64,000 nucleotides of DNA from Nonomuraea sp. PA05 (GTDB lineage Bacteria > Actinomycetota > Actinomycetes > Streptosporangiales > Streptosporangiaceae). Below, piece after piece: positions 35,752 through 43,909 of the stretch (position 1 is its first letter; each line of letters starts with the position of its first letter). Under the pieces are notes generated by a model that saw only the letters and a program-made list of their open reading frames with translations, had not been told where the DNA came from and did not search any database. Location: NCBI RefSeq assembly GCF_008086045.1, contig NZ_VSEY01000004.1:186001-250000 (forward strand), in the 5' to 3' direction. The position numbers were made by a program, and so were the translations under genes.

Positions 35752-36594
35752 TCAGCCGGGGTCGTGGGCGAGGGGCCCGGACAGGTTCCTCGCCAGCAGG
35801 CCGAGCAGCGCGTCGGCCGCCTTGCCCAGCAGGGCGAGCAGCAGGATCGACAGCAGCAGGATGTCCGTCCTGCCGGTGTTCTGGCTGTCGATCAGCAGGA
35901 AACCCAGCCCCATGGACGAGGCGATCAGCTCGGCCGCGACCAGGAACAGCCAGCCCTGCGCGAGCCCGAGCCGCAGCCCTGCCAGGACGGCGGGCGCCGC
36001 GTACGGGAGCTGAATGCGGGTGAGCAGGGCCACGCCGCGCAGCCCGTACGCGCGGCCGGCCTCCACCAGGTGCTGATCCACGTGGGCGAGCGCCGTGGCG
36101 ACCGTGGTGTAGACGGGGAAGAACGCGCCGATCGCCACCAGCACGATCTTCGGGGCTTCGGCGATGCCCAGCCAGAGCACCAGCAGCGGCACCCACGCCA
36201 GGGACGGCACCGCGCGCAGGGCGGCGACGCTCGGCGCGAGCAGCGCCCTGACCGGCGGGTACAGTCCGACGGCCGCGCCCAGCAGCACGCCCGCCGACGC
36301 GCCGGCGGCGAAGCCCAGCAGAACCCGCCGGCCGCTGATCGCCACGTGCTGCCACAGCTCGCCGCGCCGCGCCAGCTCGGCCACCGCCGCCAGGACCGCT
36401 GAGGGTGCGGGAAGCTGCGCCGCGGTGAACACGCCGGCGGTGGCGGCGGCCTGCCAGGCGGCCAGCACGACCAGCGGCACCACCAGCCCGGCGGCGATCC
36501 GCCCCGGCCGCGACACCCAACGCCCACCGGCACCAGCCCGCCCCGCACCAGCCCGCCCCGCACCACCCCGCCCGGCGTCGGCGCGTCCGGTCAC
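35752..36594 (-). CDS. ABC importer permease, SsuC/TauC type
   Basis: A 280-aa inner-membrane permease of the nitrate/sulfonate/taurine class. After an Ala/Gly/Arg-rich start with repeats come about six helices and the loop LVEAGRAYGLRGVALLTRIQLPYAAPAV that docks the ATPase. GTG start by GTGA overlap with the binding-protein gene; third gene of the operon starting at 38440. The first ~20 residues (GRGGAGRAGAGRAG) come from short DNA repeats and are unlike the family. The 113-bp gap downstream (convergent with the CoA-binding gene) has only the small palindrome atccgccgcggat. Confidence 0.87.
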   Translation of the reverse strand: MTGRADAGRGGAGRAGAGRAGAGGRWVSRPGRIAAGLVVPLVVLAAWQAAATAGVFTAAQLPAPSAVLAAVAELARRGELWQHVAISGRRVLLGFAAGASAGVLLGAAVGLYPPVRALLAPSVAALRAVPSLAWVPLLVLWLGIAEAPKIVLVAIGAFFPVYTTVATALAHVDQHLVEAGRAYGLRGVALLTRIQLPYAAPAVLAGLRLGLAQGWLFLVAAELIASSMGLGFLLIDSQNTGRTDILLLSILLLALLGKAADALLGLLARNLSGPLAHDPG

Positions 36595-37589
36595 GAGGAT
36601 GCCTGCGCCTTCTCCGCGAAGCGGGGCTCGAACAGCGAGTCCAGCGCCGTACGCGCCTCCGCCTCCGACCGCACCTGGCTCTCGCCCACGAGGGTCGGCA
36701 GGATCCGCTCCAGCACGGCGCGCTGCTCGGCCCCAGGCACCGGGCTGATCTTCGCCTCCGTCCGCTCCTTCAACACCACCGAGGCGACCTCGGGCGTCAG
36801 TTTGGCCTCGGCCGCCAGCAACCGCACGGCCTCGTCGGGGTTGGCGGCGACCCACGCGCGCGCCCGCTCGTAGGCGTCGATCACCTTCTGCGCGAGGTCC
36901 GGGTGCTCGGTGAGGAACGACTCGCGGGCGTTGAGGAAGCCGTAGGAGTTGAACGCCGGGTTCCGGTAGACGAGCTTCGACCCGGCGTCCACCTCGCTCT
37001 GCGCCATCAACGGGTCGAGCCCCGCCCAGGCGTCGACGTCGCCGCGTTCGAGCGCCGTCCTGCCGTCGGCGTGCTGCAGGTTGACGACCTCGACGTCCGA
37101 GCCGCCGAGCCCCGCCTCCTTCAGCGCCTGGAGCAGGAAGAAGTACGGGTCGGTGCCCTTGGTCGCGGCGATCTTCCTGCCCTTGAGCTGCTTGACCTCG
37201 GTGACGGGCGAGCCCTTGGCGACGACGAGCGCCGTCCACTCGGGCCGGGTGTAGATGCCGATGGTCTTGATGGGGGTGCCGTTGGCGCGGGCCTGGAGTG
37301 CGGCGGCGCCGGCGGTGGAGCCGACGTCGATGGTCTCGGCGCGCAGGTTCTCGTTGGCCTTGTTGCTGCCCGCGGACAGGACCCAGGTGACCTTGGTGTC
37401 CTTGAGCTCGTCCTCCAGCCAGTGTTGCTTGCGGATGACCAGGCTGAGCGGGTTGTAGTAGGCGTAGTCGAGCCGCAACTGCCCTGCTGCGGGCGTGGCG
37501 GTGTCGCTCTCTCCCTGCACGCAGCCGGTGGCCAGGGTGGCGACCAGGGCGGTGGTGAGCAGGAGACGACGGCGGGTCATGTCGGTCAC
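36591..37589 (-). CDS. ABC importer sulfonate-type binding lipoprotein
   Basis: A 332-aa binding protein of the aliphatic sulfonate/nitrate group. Signal with TRRRLLLTTALVATLATGC, lipid Cys at about residue 23. The body has LDYAYYNPLSLVIRKQHWLEDEL and VDVGSTAGAAALQARANGTPIKTI, family-typical. GTG start overlapping the ATPase stop. With the permease and ATPase it forms a complete importer, most likely for an organic sulfur compound given the cysteine-type leader and taurine remnants close by. Confidence 0.88.
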   Translation of the reverse strand: MTDMTRRRLLLTTALVATLATGCVQGESDTATPAAGQLRLDYAYYNPLSLVIRKQHWLEDELKDTKVTWVLSAGSNKANENLRAETIDVGSTAGAAALQARANGTPIKTIGIYTRPEWTALVVAKGSPVTEVKQLKGRKIAATKGTDPYFFLLQALKEAGLGGSDVEVVNLQHADGRTALERGDVDAWAGLDPLMAQSEVDAGSKLVYRNPAFNSYGFLNARESFLTEHPDLAQKVIDAYERARAWVAANPDEAVRLLAAEAKLTPEVASVVLKERTEAKISPVPGAEQRAVLERILPTLVGESQVRSEAEARTALDSLFEPRFAEKAQASS

Positions 37590-38440
37590 GGGGCTGCCTC
37601 TTGTGCGGGGACGGGCCTGGGTACGCCGAGTCGCTCCAGCAGGTCGGCGCGGAGCGCGGCGAGCTCGGGGTGGGCGCGGTCGCGCGGCCGGGGATGAGGC
37701 ACGTCGAGCACGGCCACGACGGTCGCGCCCGGCGAGCCGCCATCGGGCACGCCGTCGTCGAGCGGGTCGCCGTGTGTGGCCGCGCCGTGTGTGGCCGCGC
37801 CGTGTGTGTCGCCGAGCAGGACGACCCGGTCGGCCAGGTGCAGGGCCTCGTCCACGTCGTGCGTGACGAGCAGGACCGTGGTTCCGGCGCCGCGTTGCAC
37901 GTCGGCCAGCAGGTCCTGCATGCGCAGCCGGGTGAGGGCGTCCAGCGCGGCGAACGGCTCGTCGAGCAGCAGCACGCCGGGCTCGCGGGCCAGGGCCCTG
38001 GCGAGCGCGGTGCGCTGGGCCATGCCGCCGGACACCTGGCGCGGCCGGTGCCCGTGGAAGCCTGCCAGGCCGACGACGTCGAGCCAGTGCCGGACGACGC
38101 GGTTCCCGTCGGCCCGGCCGGTGCCCTTGGGCAGGCCGAGCGCCACATTGCCGGCGAGGTCGCGCCAGGGCAGCAGGCGCGGCTCCTGGAAGACGACGGC
38201 GCAGCGCTCGTCGATCCCGCGCACGGCGTGCCCGTCCACCAGCACCTCGCCGGCCGCCGGGGCTTCGAGGCCAGCCACCAGCCGCAGCAGGGTCGACTTC
38301 CCGCAGCCCGAGGGGCCCAGGATGGCCACGATCTCACCCGGCGGCACGTCCAGCTCGATGTCCCGGAGGACGACGTGCCCGTTGCCGTAGGTGTGGCCGA
38401 GGCCGCGCAGTCCCACCCCCGCCGCCATGCGCCCCCCCAT
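37586..38440 (-). CDS. ABC importer ATPase, SsuB/TauB type
   Basis: A 284-aa ATPase. Walker A GPSGCGKST, signature VSGGMAQRTALARALA, Walker B VLLLDEPFAALDA, switch His in LLVTHDVDEA. The C-terminal part holds a THGAATHGAATHG stretch coded by a 15-bp repeat (37771-37808). I use ATG 38438-38440 with GAGG 8 nt upstream; an ATG at 38482 would lie inside the promoter region. Energises uptake with the two genes downstream. Confidence 0.88.
   Translation of the reverse strand: MGGRMAAGVGLRGLGHTYGNGHVVLRDIELDVPPGEIVAILGPSGCGKSTLLRLVAGLEAPAAGEVLVDGHAVRGIDERCAVVFQEPRLLPWRDLAGNVALGLPKGTGRADGNRVVRHWLDVVGLAGFHGHRPRQVSGGMAQRTALARALAREPGVLLLDEPFAALDALTRLRMQDLLADVQRGAGTTVLLVTHDVDEALHLADRVVLLGDTHGAATHGAATHGDPLDDGVPDGGSPGATVVAVLDVPHPRPRDRAHPELAALRADLLERLGVPRPVPAQEAAP
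37771..37808. repeat. 15-bp repeat inside the ATPase gene
   Basis: cgtgtgtggccgcgc at 37771 and 37786, then a partial copy to 37808. In frame, giving Ala-Thr-His-Gly repeats in a surface loop of the ATPase. Confidence 0.8.
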
Positions 38441-38463
38441 CCGATAATCCTCATTTCCTACTG

Positions 38464-38484
38464 GGTATGCATACTTTGGCATGC
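38464..38484. promoter_or_regulatory. Palindromes upstream of the sulfonate importer operon
   Basis: GTATGCATAC (38464-38473, perfect 10-bp) and GGCATGCC (about 38478-38485, perfect 8-bp) stand side by side, 24-45 bp upstream of the ATPase start and just after the end of the FAD protein gene. A regulator site is plausible. Confidence 0.4.
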
Positions 38485-38511
38485 CGGATCTGGTTTGTGA
38501 AGAGTGCCGGG

Positions 38512-39981
38512 TCAGGCCGCCGCGTGCACCGGCGTCCCGGAGACCTGGGACAGCACGGCCCGCGCCACCGCCTCCGCCCGACGCGCCAGGTCGGCGCCCT
38601 CCACCAGGGAGCCCAGGGCGAAGCGGCGGCCGTGGACGGCGCCGTCCCCGGTGACCAGCCGGCCATCAGGAAGGCGCACGTCCAGCAGGCCCGCCGGCTC
38701 GCGGCACTCGCCCCTGGCGCGCAGAGACGCGATCAGCGGGTCGGCGCCGCCGGTCAGCCCGGAGCGGGGCCGCCGCGCCTCGATGAGCGTGCGCGCCCTC
38801 GTCACGCCGGGAACGGTGGGACCGCTCGCCCGCCAGCCGTCCTCGTCCTGCTCGATGCGCGGCTCGGCGCCGATGAAGGTGACGACACCCGCCCTGGCCA
38901 GGGCGTGCAGCTCGGCCTGACGGGTCAGGGACGGACCGTCGGCCAGCAGCCCGGACAGCCCGTCGAACCACGGATCGCCCGCCATCCGCAGCCCCGCGTC
39001 CAGCAGGGCCCGGACCAGCGCCAGGTCAGGGCTGAAGCCTGGATCGGCCCGCCGCTCAAGGTCGGCCGCGAGGTAGCCGTGCGTCCACCGTTGCAGCCCT
39101 GCCAGGTCGCCGAAGCGCATGCCGCGCAGCGGGCGGTCGAGCCGGTCGAGGTGGAGCCGGTCGGCGAAGCGCGGCACGGACTTGGTGATCAGGGCGCGCA
39201 TCTCCTTACCGCCCTGCTCCGCGCGTACGAAGGCGTCCTCGAACGCCTCCCACGTCATCCTCGTGCGGGACGGGTGCGCGATGAACAGCTCCTGGTAGTA
39301 GGCGTAGGCCAGTTCCTTGGCCACCGCCTGCCGCGCGTCGCCCTCGTCCGGGAACCGCCGTGGCCGCGCCTCGCCGGTCAGCCGGTATCCGGGACGGGCG
39401 TGGTGGGGCACACCGCGTCGCGAGCCCACGTACAGGAGGGGCTCGTAGCCGCCGGGCAGGTAGACCAGCTCGCCCTGGCGTCCCTCGGAGAAGCGGCCGC
39501 CGCGCCCGGTGGTGAGGGGTGCCAGCAGGTCGGTGAACACCCGTCCCGCGCCGCGCACCAGCACCGGCTCGCCCGGCGGCACGTCCTCCTGGGAGGACCC
39601 GCCGGGCAGGTAGAGCAGGCCGTGCCGGGCGGCGAAATCGGCCTCCGCGTGTTCAGGACGTCCGGGCGGGACGCGGGGACGGTCCTGGGCCAGTACCACG
39701 GCGTCCGCCTTCAGGGTCTCGCCGCCCGCGAGCCGCACGAGCTGCCTGCCCGCCGACTCGGTGAGCCCGACCGCCCGGTCCCGGTGCACCCGCACCCGCA
39801 CGCCACCTCGCCCGTCGCGCACCGTCCACTCGTACGCGTGCTCCGCCCCAGCGGCATCCATCCCGGACACCACGTGGACCTCCACCGCCCGCTCCCCGCC
39901 CGGCCGCGGGGCGTTGGCGCAGATCCGCTCCACCACGCACGCCCCTGCCGCCCCCGCGCCGATCACCACGATCGCGCCCAT
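38512..39981 (-). CDS. FAD/NAD(P)-binding protein (HpyO-like)
   Basis: A 489-aa flavoprotein-like protein. The dinucleotide fold is at the start (AIVVIGAGAAGACVVERI). Later segments (LVRGAGRVFTDLLAPLT, LGSLVEGADLARRAEAVARAV) fit the FAD-NAD(P)-binding group found beside organosulfur transport genes, which may act in desulfonation. Shorter than the ~600 aa common in that group. The ATG at 39979-39981 has GGGAGG 7-8 nt upstream. A leader peptide precedes it by 50 nt, implying control by cysteine supply. Confidence 0.75.
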   Translation of the reverse strand: MGAIVVIGAGAAGACVVERICANAPRPGGERAVEVHVVSGMDAAGAEHAYEWTVRDGRGGVRVRVHRDRAVGLTESAGRQLVRLAGGETLKADAVVLAQDRPRVPPGRPEHAEADFAARHGLLYLPGGSSQEDVPPGEPVLVRGAGRVFTDLLAPLTTGRGGRFSEGRQGELVYLPGGYEPLLYVGSRRGVPHHARPGYRLTGEARPRRFPDEGDARQAVAKELAYAYYQELFIAHPSRTRMTWEAFEDAFVRAEQGGKEMRALITKSVPRFADRLHLDRLDRPLRGMRFGDLAGLQRWTHGYLAADLERRADPGFSPDLALVRALLDAGLRMAGDPWFDGLSGLLADGPSLTRQAELHALARAGVVTFIGAEPRIEQDEDGWRASGPTVPGVTRARTLIEARRPRSGLTGGADPLIASLRARGECREPAGLLDVRLPDGRLVTGDGAVHGRRFALGSLVEGADLARRAEAVARAVLSQVSGTPVHAAA

Positions 39982-40031
39982 TCGCGCGTCCTCCCTGTAT
40001 GAGTCCGTGTCGTCACCACACCAGCGGATGA

Positions 40032-40106
40032 TCAACGACACCGGGAGCTGGCGACGCGGCCGAAGTCCACGTACGCGCGGGAGACCAGCGAGAGGCGAGG
40101 GCTCAT
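40032..40106 (-). CDS. Cysteine-type attenuation leader peptide
   Basis: A 24-aa mini-gene, too short for usual gene calling. It begins MSPRLSLVSRAYVDFGR and ends VASSRCR before TGA. This matches the actinobacterial leader peptides with M-x-x-R-L-x-L-V and a Cys close to the stop, found ahead of sulfur-assimilation genes. When charged tRNA-Cys is scarce, ribosomes should stall at the Cys codon (40038-40040) and change the downstream message. TTGACT (40136-40141 on the minus strand) with TAGCGT 17 bp later is a fitting promoter. It lies 50 nt before the FAD protein start. Confidence 0.8.
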   Translation of the reverse strand: MSPRLSLVSRAYVDFGRVASSRCR

Positions 40107-40205
40107 GATCTTGACGCTACTCACCGCCACACATAAAGTCAACTTTCCCTACCGTATATACATAGATATCGCCGCGACACTGACGCCCCCGGCCGCCCCC
40201 GAGGA

Positions 40206-40345
40206 CAGGAGCGGCCCGGCGCGTCGGCCGGCAACCTCGTCAGCGCGGCCCAGTTCCTCAAGGACCTGCAGAAGATCGAGGCCGCGCCCGCCCTGGCGAC
40301 CGTGCGCGACGCCAGCTACACCAAGGGCCCGCCCGATGCCCTCTC
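40206..40345 (+). pseudogene. Remnant: C-terminus of a sulfonate/taurine binding protein
   Basis: The frame from 40221 reads ASAGNLVSAAQFLKDLQKI then EAAPALATVRDASYTKG, which looks like the last helices of a TauA/SsuA-type binding protein. There is no start, signal or body. It runs directly into the next remnant. Confidence 0.55.
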
Positions 40346-40356
40346 CCCGAGCCCGC

Positions 40357-40476
40357 CGTGCGCGTGCGGGAGGTCGTTCACGTGTACGGGAGCGGCCCCG
40401 ACGTGGTGACCGCGCTCGGCCCGATCTCGCTGGACGTGCCACGCGGCTCGTTCCTGGCGATCGTCGGCGCGTCCAG
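40357..40476 (+). pseudogene. Remnant: N-terminus of a TauB/SsuB-type ATPase
   Basis: GTG-started frame reading VRVREVVHVYGSGPDVVTAL, then LDVPRGSFLAIVGAS, the first strands of an ABC ATPase. It stops exactly where the Walker A motif should follow and joins another gene fragment. Confidence 0.65.
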
Positions 40477-40620
40477 CATCCCGTGGTCCGCGTCCGCCCG
40501 GAGACCGGCCGCAAGGGCCTTTTCGTGAACCCCGGCTTCACCTCGCACATCGTCGGCGCCTCGGACTGCACCGCATCACGCTGCACGGCGACCGCCTTCG
40601 GGCCGTCCTCCCGCCGCTGA
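40477..40620 (+). pseudogene. Remnant: TauD-type dioxygenase C-terminal pieces
   Basis: The frame reads HPVVRVRPETGRKGLFVNPG then FTSHIVG, the conserved late region of TauD/TfdA 2-oxoglutarate dioxygenases. After a shift of frame it reads HRITLHGDR, the family's last strand. About 70 residues between the two are missing. Together with the two remnants before it, this is the trace of a deleted taurine/sulfonate operon. Confidence 0.7.
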
Positions 40621-40646
40621 GGGAAGTCGCCCCACCGCTGAAGAAG

Positions 40647-40676
40647 ACGGCCCGTCCGGTGGACGGGCCGTTTTCT
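40647..40676 (+). terminator. Rho-independent terminator
   Basis: acggcccgtcc-ggt-ggacgggccgt followed by TTT: an 11-bp perfect GC-rich stem and a short T run. It would end transcription of the remnant region before the PadR operon. Confidence 0.9.
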
Positions 40677-40707
40677 CAACCTCACTATCCGGTGTTGCTA
40701 GGTACCG

Positions 40708-40744
40708 GTAATCAGTGCTACTTTATACCAGTAGTCAGTGCCAC
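40708..40744. promoter_or_regulatory. PadR promoter/operator
   Basis: GTAATCAGTGCTAC (40708-40721) and GTAGTCAGTGCCAC (40731-40744) are 14-bp direct repeats (12/14 equal, 23 bp apart). Between them CTACT-ttatacc-AGTAG (40718-40734) is an inverted repeat that would cover a TATACC -10 box. A likely site of self-control by the PadR protein 26 bp downstream. Confidence 0.6.
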
Positions 40745-40769
40745 CGAATAGTGGAAGTGGAGGTGCCTC

Positions 40770-41105
40770 ATGGGCAAGCTCGCGACCGAGATGCTCAAGG
40801 GCACGCTGGAGGGCATCGTCCTGGCGATCCTGTCCGGCAGGCCCGCCTACGGCTACGAGATCACCGCGTGGCTGCGCGACCAGGGCTTCTCCGACATCGC
40901 CGAAGGCACCATCTACGCGCTGCTGGTCCGGGTCGAGCAGCGCGGCCTGGTCGACGTGGCGAAGACGCCCTCGGAGAAGGGCCCGCCGCGCAAGGTGTAC
41001 AACCTCAACGCCCGAGGCCGGGAGTACCTCCAGGAGTTCTGGCAGACCTGGAGCTTCCTGACCCAGCGACTCGAACGGCTGCGCACCGAAGGGGCCTCGA
41101 CCTGA
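40770..41105 (+). CDS. PadR-family transcriptional regulator
   Basis: A 111-aa PadR protein: winged helix (GTLEGIVLAILSGRPAYGYEI, then GTIYALLVRVEQRGLVDV) with the C-terminal dimer helix. GGAGG 7 nt upstream of ATG. It heads a set of exporter, P450 and hydrolase genes on the same strand, and by family habit represses them until a drug-like ligand binds. Confidence 0.92.
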   Translation: MGKLATEMLKGTLEGIVLAILSGRPAYGYEITAWLRDQGFSDIAEGTIYALLVRVEQRGLVDVAKTPSEKGPPRKVYNLNARGREYLQEFWQTWSFLTQRLERLRTEGAST

Positions 41106-41158
41106 CCCCCGCCGGCCTTCCCCGCGACGACCACCCCCTCAGACGACGGGAGCCCCAC

Positions 41159-41920
41159 ATGACCACCCATGCTCCGGCGATCCAGGTGCACGACCTGGAG
41201 AAGTCCTACAAGGATCTGCACGTGCTGCGCGGCGTGAACTTCGAGGTGACGCGCGGCAGCATCTTCGCGCTGCTCGGCTCGAACGGCGCCGGCAAGACCA
41301 CCGCCGTGAAGATCCTGTCCACGCTGCTCAGGGCCGACGCGGGCACCGCCCGCGTCAACGGCTTCGACGTGGCCACCCAGGCCGCGGACGTCCGCGAGTC
41401 GATCAGCCTGACCGGCCAGTTCGCCGCCGTGGACGAGATCCTCAGCGGCCGGGAGAACCTGATCCTGGTCGCCCGGCTGCGCCACCTGAAGAACCCCGGC
41501 CAGGTCGCCGACGACCTGCTGGCCCGGTTCTCCCTCACCGACGCCGGCGGGCGGAAGGTGGCCACCTACTCCGGCGGCATGCGCCGCCGCCTCGACATCG
41601 CGATGAGCCTGATCGGCGACCCGCCGGTCATCTTCCTCGACGAGCCCACCACCGGCCTCGACCCGCAGGCCCGCATCGAGGTCTGGCAGGCCGTCAAGGA
41701 GCTGGCCGAGAGCGGCACCACGGTGCTGCTCACCACCCAGTACCTGGACGAGGCCGAGCAGCTCGCCGACCGCATCGCGATCCTGCACGAGGGCCGCATC
41801 ATCGTCAACGGCACCCTGGACGAGCTCAAGCAACTGCTGCCGCCCGCCAAGGTCGAATACATCGAGAAGCAGCCGACACTGGAGGACGTCTTCCTCTCCC
41901 TCGTCGGCACGAAAGCCTGA
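41159..41920 (+). CDS. ABC exporter ATPase, DrrA type
   Basis: A 253-aa ATPase of the daunorubicin-resistance group: Walker A GSNGAGKTT, signature YSGGMRRRLDIAMSL, Walker B VIFLDEPTTGLDPQ, switch TTQYLDEAEQLADRI, and the DrrA-like tail PTLEDVFLSLVG. The ATG is at 41159, 53 bp after padR. Energises the membrane protein encoded 9 bp downstream. Confidence 0.92.
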   Translation: MTTHAPAIQVHDLEKSYKDLHVLRGVNFEVTRGSIFALLGSNGAGKTTAVKILSTLLRADAGTARVNGFDVATQAADVRESISLTGQFAAVDEILSGRENLILVARLRHLKNPGQVADDLLARFSLTDAGGRKVATYSGGMRRRLDIAMSLIGDPPVIFLDEPTTGLDPQARIEVWQAVKELAESGTTVLLTTQYLDEAEQLADRIAILHEGRIIVNGTLDELKQLLPPAKVEYIEKQPTLEDVFLSLVGTKA

Positions 41921-41929
41921 GGACCCCCC

Positions 41930-42694
41930 ATGACCAAGCACTTCTTCGGCGACACCTCCGTCCTGCTGGGACGCTCCCTGCGCCACATCACCCGCAGCCC
42001 CGACACCATCATCACCACCGCGATCATGCCGATCGCCATGATGCTCATGTTCGTCTACGTCTTCGGCGGCGCGATCAGGACCGGGTCGGACTCGTCCTAC
42101 GTGAACTACATGCTGCCCGGCATCCTGCTCATCACCGTCGCCTCCGGCATCGCCTACACCGCCTACCGGCTGTTCATGGACATGCAGGGCGGCATCTTCG
42201 AACGCTTCCAGTCCATGCCGACCGCCCGCTCGTCGGTGCTGTGGGCACACGTGCTGACCTCGCTGGTCGCCAACCTGGTCTCGCTCGTGGTCGTCATGCT
42301 GGTCGCGCTGCTGATGGGCTTCCGCTCCAGCGCCGGCGTGCTGGCCTGGCTGTCGGTGGGCGGCATCCTGGTGCTGTTCACCCTGGCGCTGACCTGGATC
42401 GCCATCATCCCCGGCCTGACGGCCAAGACCATGGAGGGCGCGAGCGCGTTCTCCTACCCGCTCATCTTCCTGCCCTTCCTCAGCTCGGCCTTCGTGCCGA
42501 CCGCCACCATGCCCGGCCCGCTGCGCCTGTTCGCCGAGAACCAGCCGGTGACCTCCATCGTCAACGCCATCCGCGCCCTGTTCGCCGGGCAGCCGGTCGG
42601 CAACGACATCTGGATCGCGCTGGCCTGGTGCGTCGGCATCCTCGTCGTCGCCTACGGCTTCGCCATGACCACCTACCGCCGCAAGATCTCCTGA
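41930..42694 (+). CDS. ABC exporter membrane subunit, DrrB type
   Basis: A 254-aa ABC-2 type membrane protein with about six helices. It has the segment MLPGILLITVASGIAYTAYRL and the family's GIFERFQSMPTARSSVLWAHV. It pairs with the DrrA-type ATPase to expel a hydrophobic compound. The P450 gene follows after 11 bp. Confidence 0.9.
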   Translation: MTKHFFGDTSVLLGRSLRHITRSPDTIITTAIMPIAMMLMFVYVFGGAIRTGSDSSYVNYMLPGILLITVASGIAYTAYRLFMDMQGGIFERFQSMPTARSSVLWAHVLTSLVANLVSLVVVMLVALLMGFRSSAGVLAWLSVGGILVLFTLALTWIAIIPGLTAKTMEGASAFSYPLIFLPFLSSAFVPTATMPGPLRLFAENQPVTSIVNAIRALFAGQPVGNDIWIALAWCVGILVVAYGFAMTTYRRKIS

Positions 42695-42705
42695 AGGAGC
42701 CGCAC

Positions 42706-43905
42706 ATGACCCACACCCTCCCCTCCATGCCCACCAGCCGTCAGCCCGGCTGTCCCTTCGACCCGCCCAAGGAGCTGATCGACGCCCGCGAGCACAGCCC
42801 GATCAGCCACTTCACCTTCCCCGACGGCCACCAGGGCTGGGTCGTCACCGGGTTCGACCTGACCCGGCAGATCCTCGCCGACCCGCGCTTCAGCTCCCGC
42901 AGGGAGCTGATGAAGCACCACCCGACCATCGACTACGGCGACATCGAGGTGCCCCCGGCCCCGCCCGGCGAGTTCCTGCTGATGGACGAGCCGCAGCACG
43001 GCCGCTACCGCAAGCCGCTGGTCGGCAGGTTCACCGTCCGCCGGATGCGGCTGCTCACCGAGCGGGTCGAACAGATCACCGCCGAGCACCTGGACGCCAT
43101 GGAGAAGGCCGGGCCGGCCGTGGACCTGGTGACCGCGTTCGCCAAGCCGATCCCGGCCGTCGTCATCTGCGAGCTGCTCGGTGTGCCGTACGAGGACCGG
43201 GGCCGCTTCCAGGAGAACATCGACAAGTTCCTCGGCGGCGAGGTGGGCGACGAGGAGCTGATGGCCGCCTACCTCGCCACCCAGGAGTACCTCGCCGAAC
43301 TGGTCGCGGCCAAGCGCGCCACCCCCACCGACGACGTGCTCAGCGACCTGCTCGACACCGACCTCACCGACGAGGAGCTGAAGGGCATGGCCCTGATCCT
43401 GCTCTCCGCCGGGTTCGACACGACCGCCAACATGATCGCCCTGGGCACGTTCGCGCTGCTGCGGAACCCGGAGCAGCTCGCCGCCCTGCGCGCCGACCCC
43501 GCCCTCGCCGAGCAGGCTGTCGAGGAGCTGCTGCGCTACCTGTCGGTCGCCAAGCAGTTCTTCCGGGTCGCGCTGGAGGACGTGGAGCTGGGCGGCCACA
43601 CCATCACGGCGGGCACGACGGTCATCCTGTCGCTCAGCACCGCCAACCGCGACCCCGACCGCTACACCGACCCGCACGCCCTCGACCTCCACCGGCAGGA
43701 AGGCGGCCACCTGGCCTTCAGCCACGGCATCCACCAGTGCCTGGGCCAGCAGCTCGCCCGCGTCGAGCTCCGTGTGGCGCTCCCCGCCCTACTCAGCCGT
43801 TTCCCCACGCTCCGCCTCGCCGTTCCGGCCGACCAGGTGCCCCTGCGCCCGGAGGCCGCCGACATCCACGGGATCAAGAGCCTGCCTGTCACCTGGGAGG
43901 ACTGA
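42706..43905 (+). CDS. Cytochrome P450
   Basis: A 399-aa bacterial P450 (CYP105-like in style). I-helix SAGFDTTANMI with the acid-Thr pair, K-helix EELLR, and the heme loop FSHGIHQCLGQQLAR with the iron-binding C345. No membrane anchor; it needs a ferredoxin and reductase from elsewhere. AAGGAG before ATG 42706. Position after a PadR-controlled exporter suggests oxidation and export of a xenobiotic or a small antibiotic. Confidence 0.93.
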   Translation: MTHTLPSMPTSRQPGCPFDPPKELIDAREHSPISHFTFPDGHQGWVVTGFDLTRQILADPRFSSRRELMKHHPTIDYGDIEVPPAPPGEFLLMDEPQHGRYRKPLVGRFTVRRMRLLTERVEQITAEHLDAMEKAGPAVDLVTAFAKPIPAVVICELLGVPYEDRGRFQENIDKFLGGEVGDEELMAAYLATQEYLAELVAAKRATPTDDVLSDLLDTDLTDEELKGMALILLSAGFDTTANMIALGTFALLRNPEQLAALRADPALAEQAVEELLRYLSVAKQFFRVALEDVELGGHTITAGTTVILSLSTANRDPDRYTDPHALDLHRQEGGHLAFSHGIHQCLGQQLARVELRVALPALLSRFPTLRLAVPADQVPLRPEAADIHGIKSLPVTWED

Positions 43906-43909
43906 CGTC

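Noticed and set aside
40105..40620. 171-codon plus-strand gene starting at 40105
   Set aside because: The frame crosses three unrelated gene remnants, is Arg/Pro/Ser-rich and has no ribosome site. The remnants are better explained as pseudogenes.
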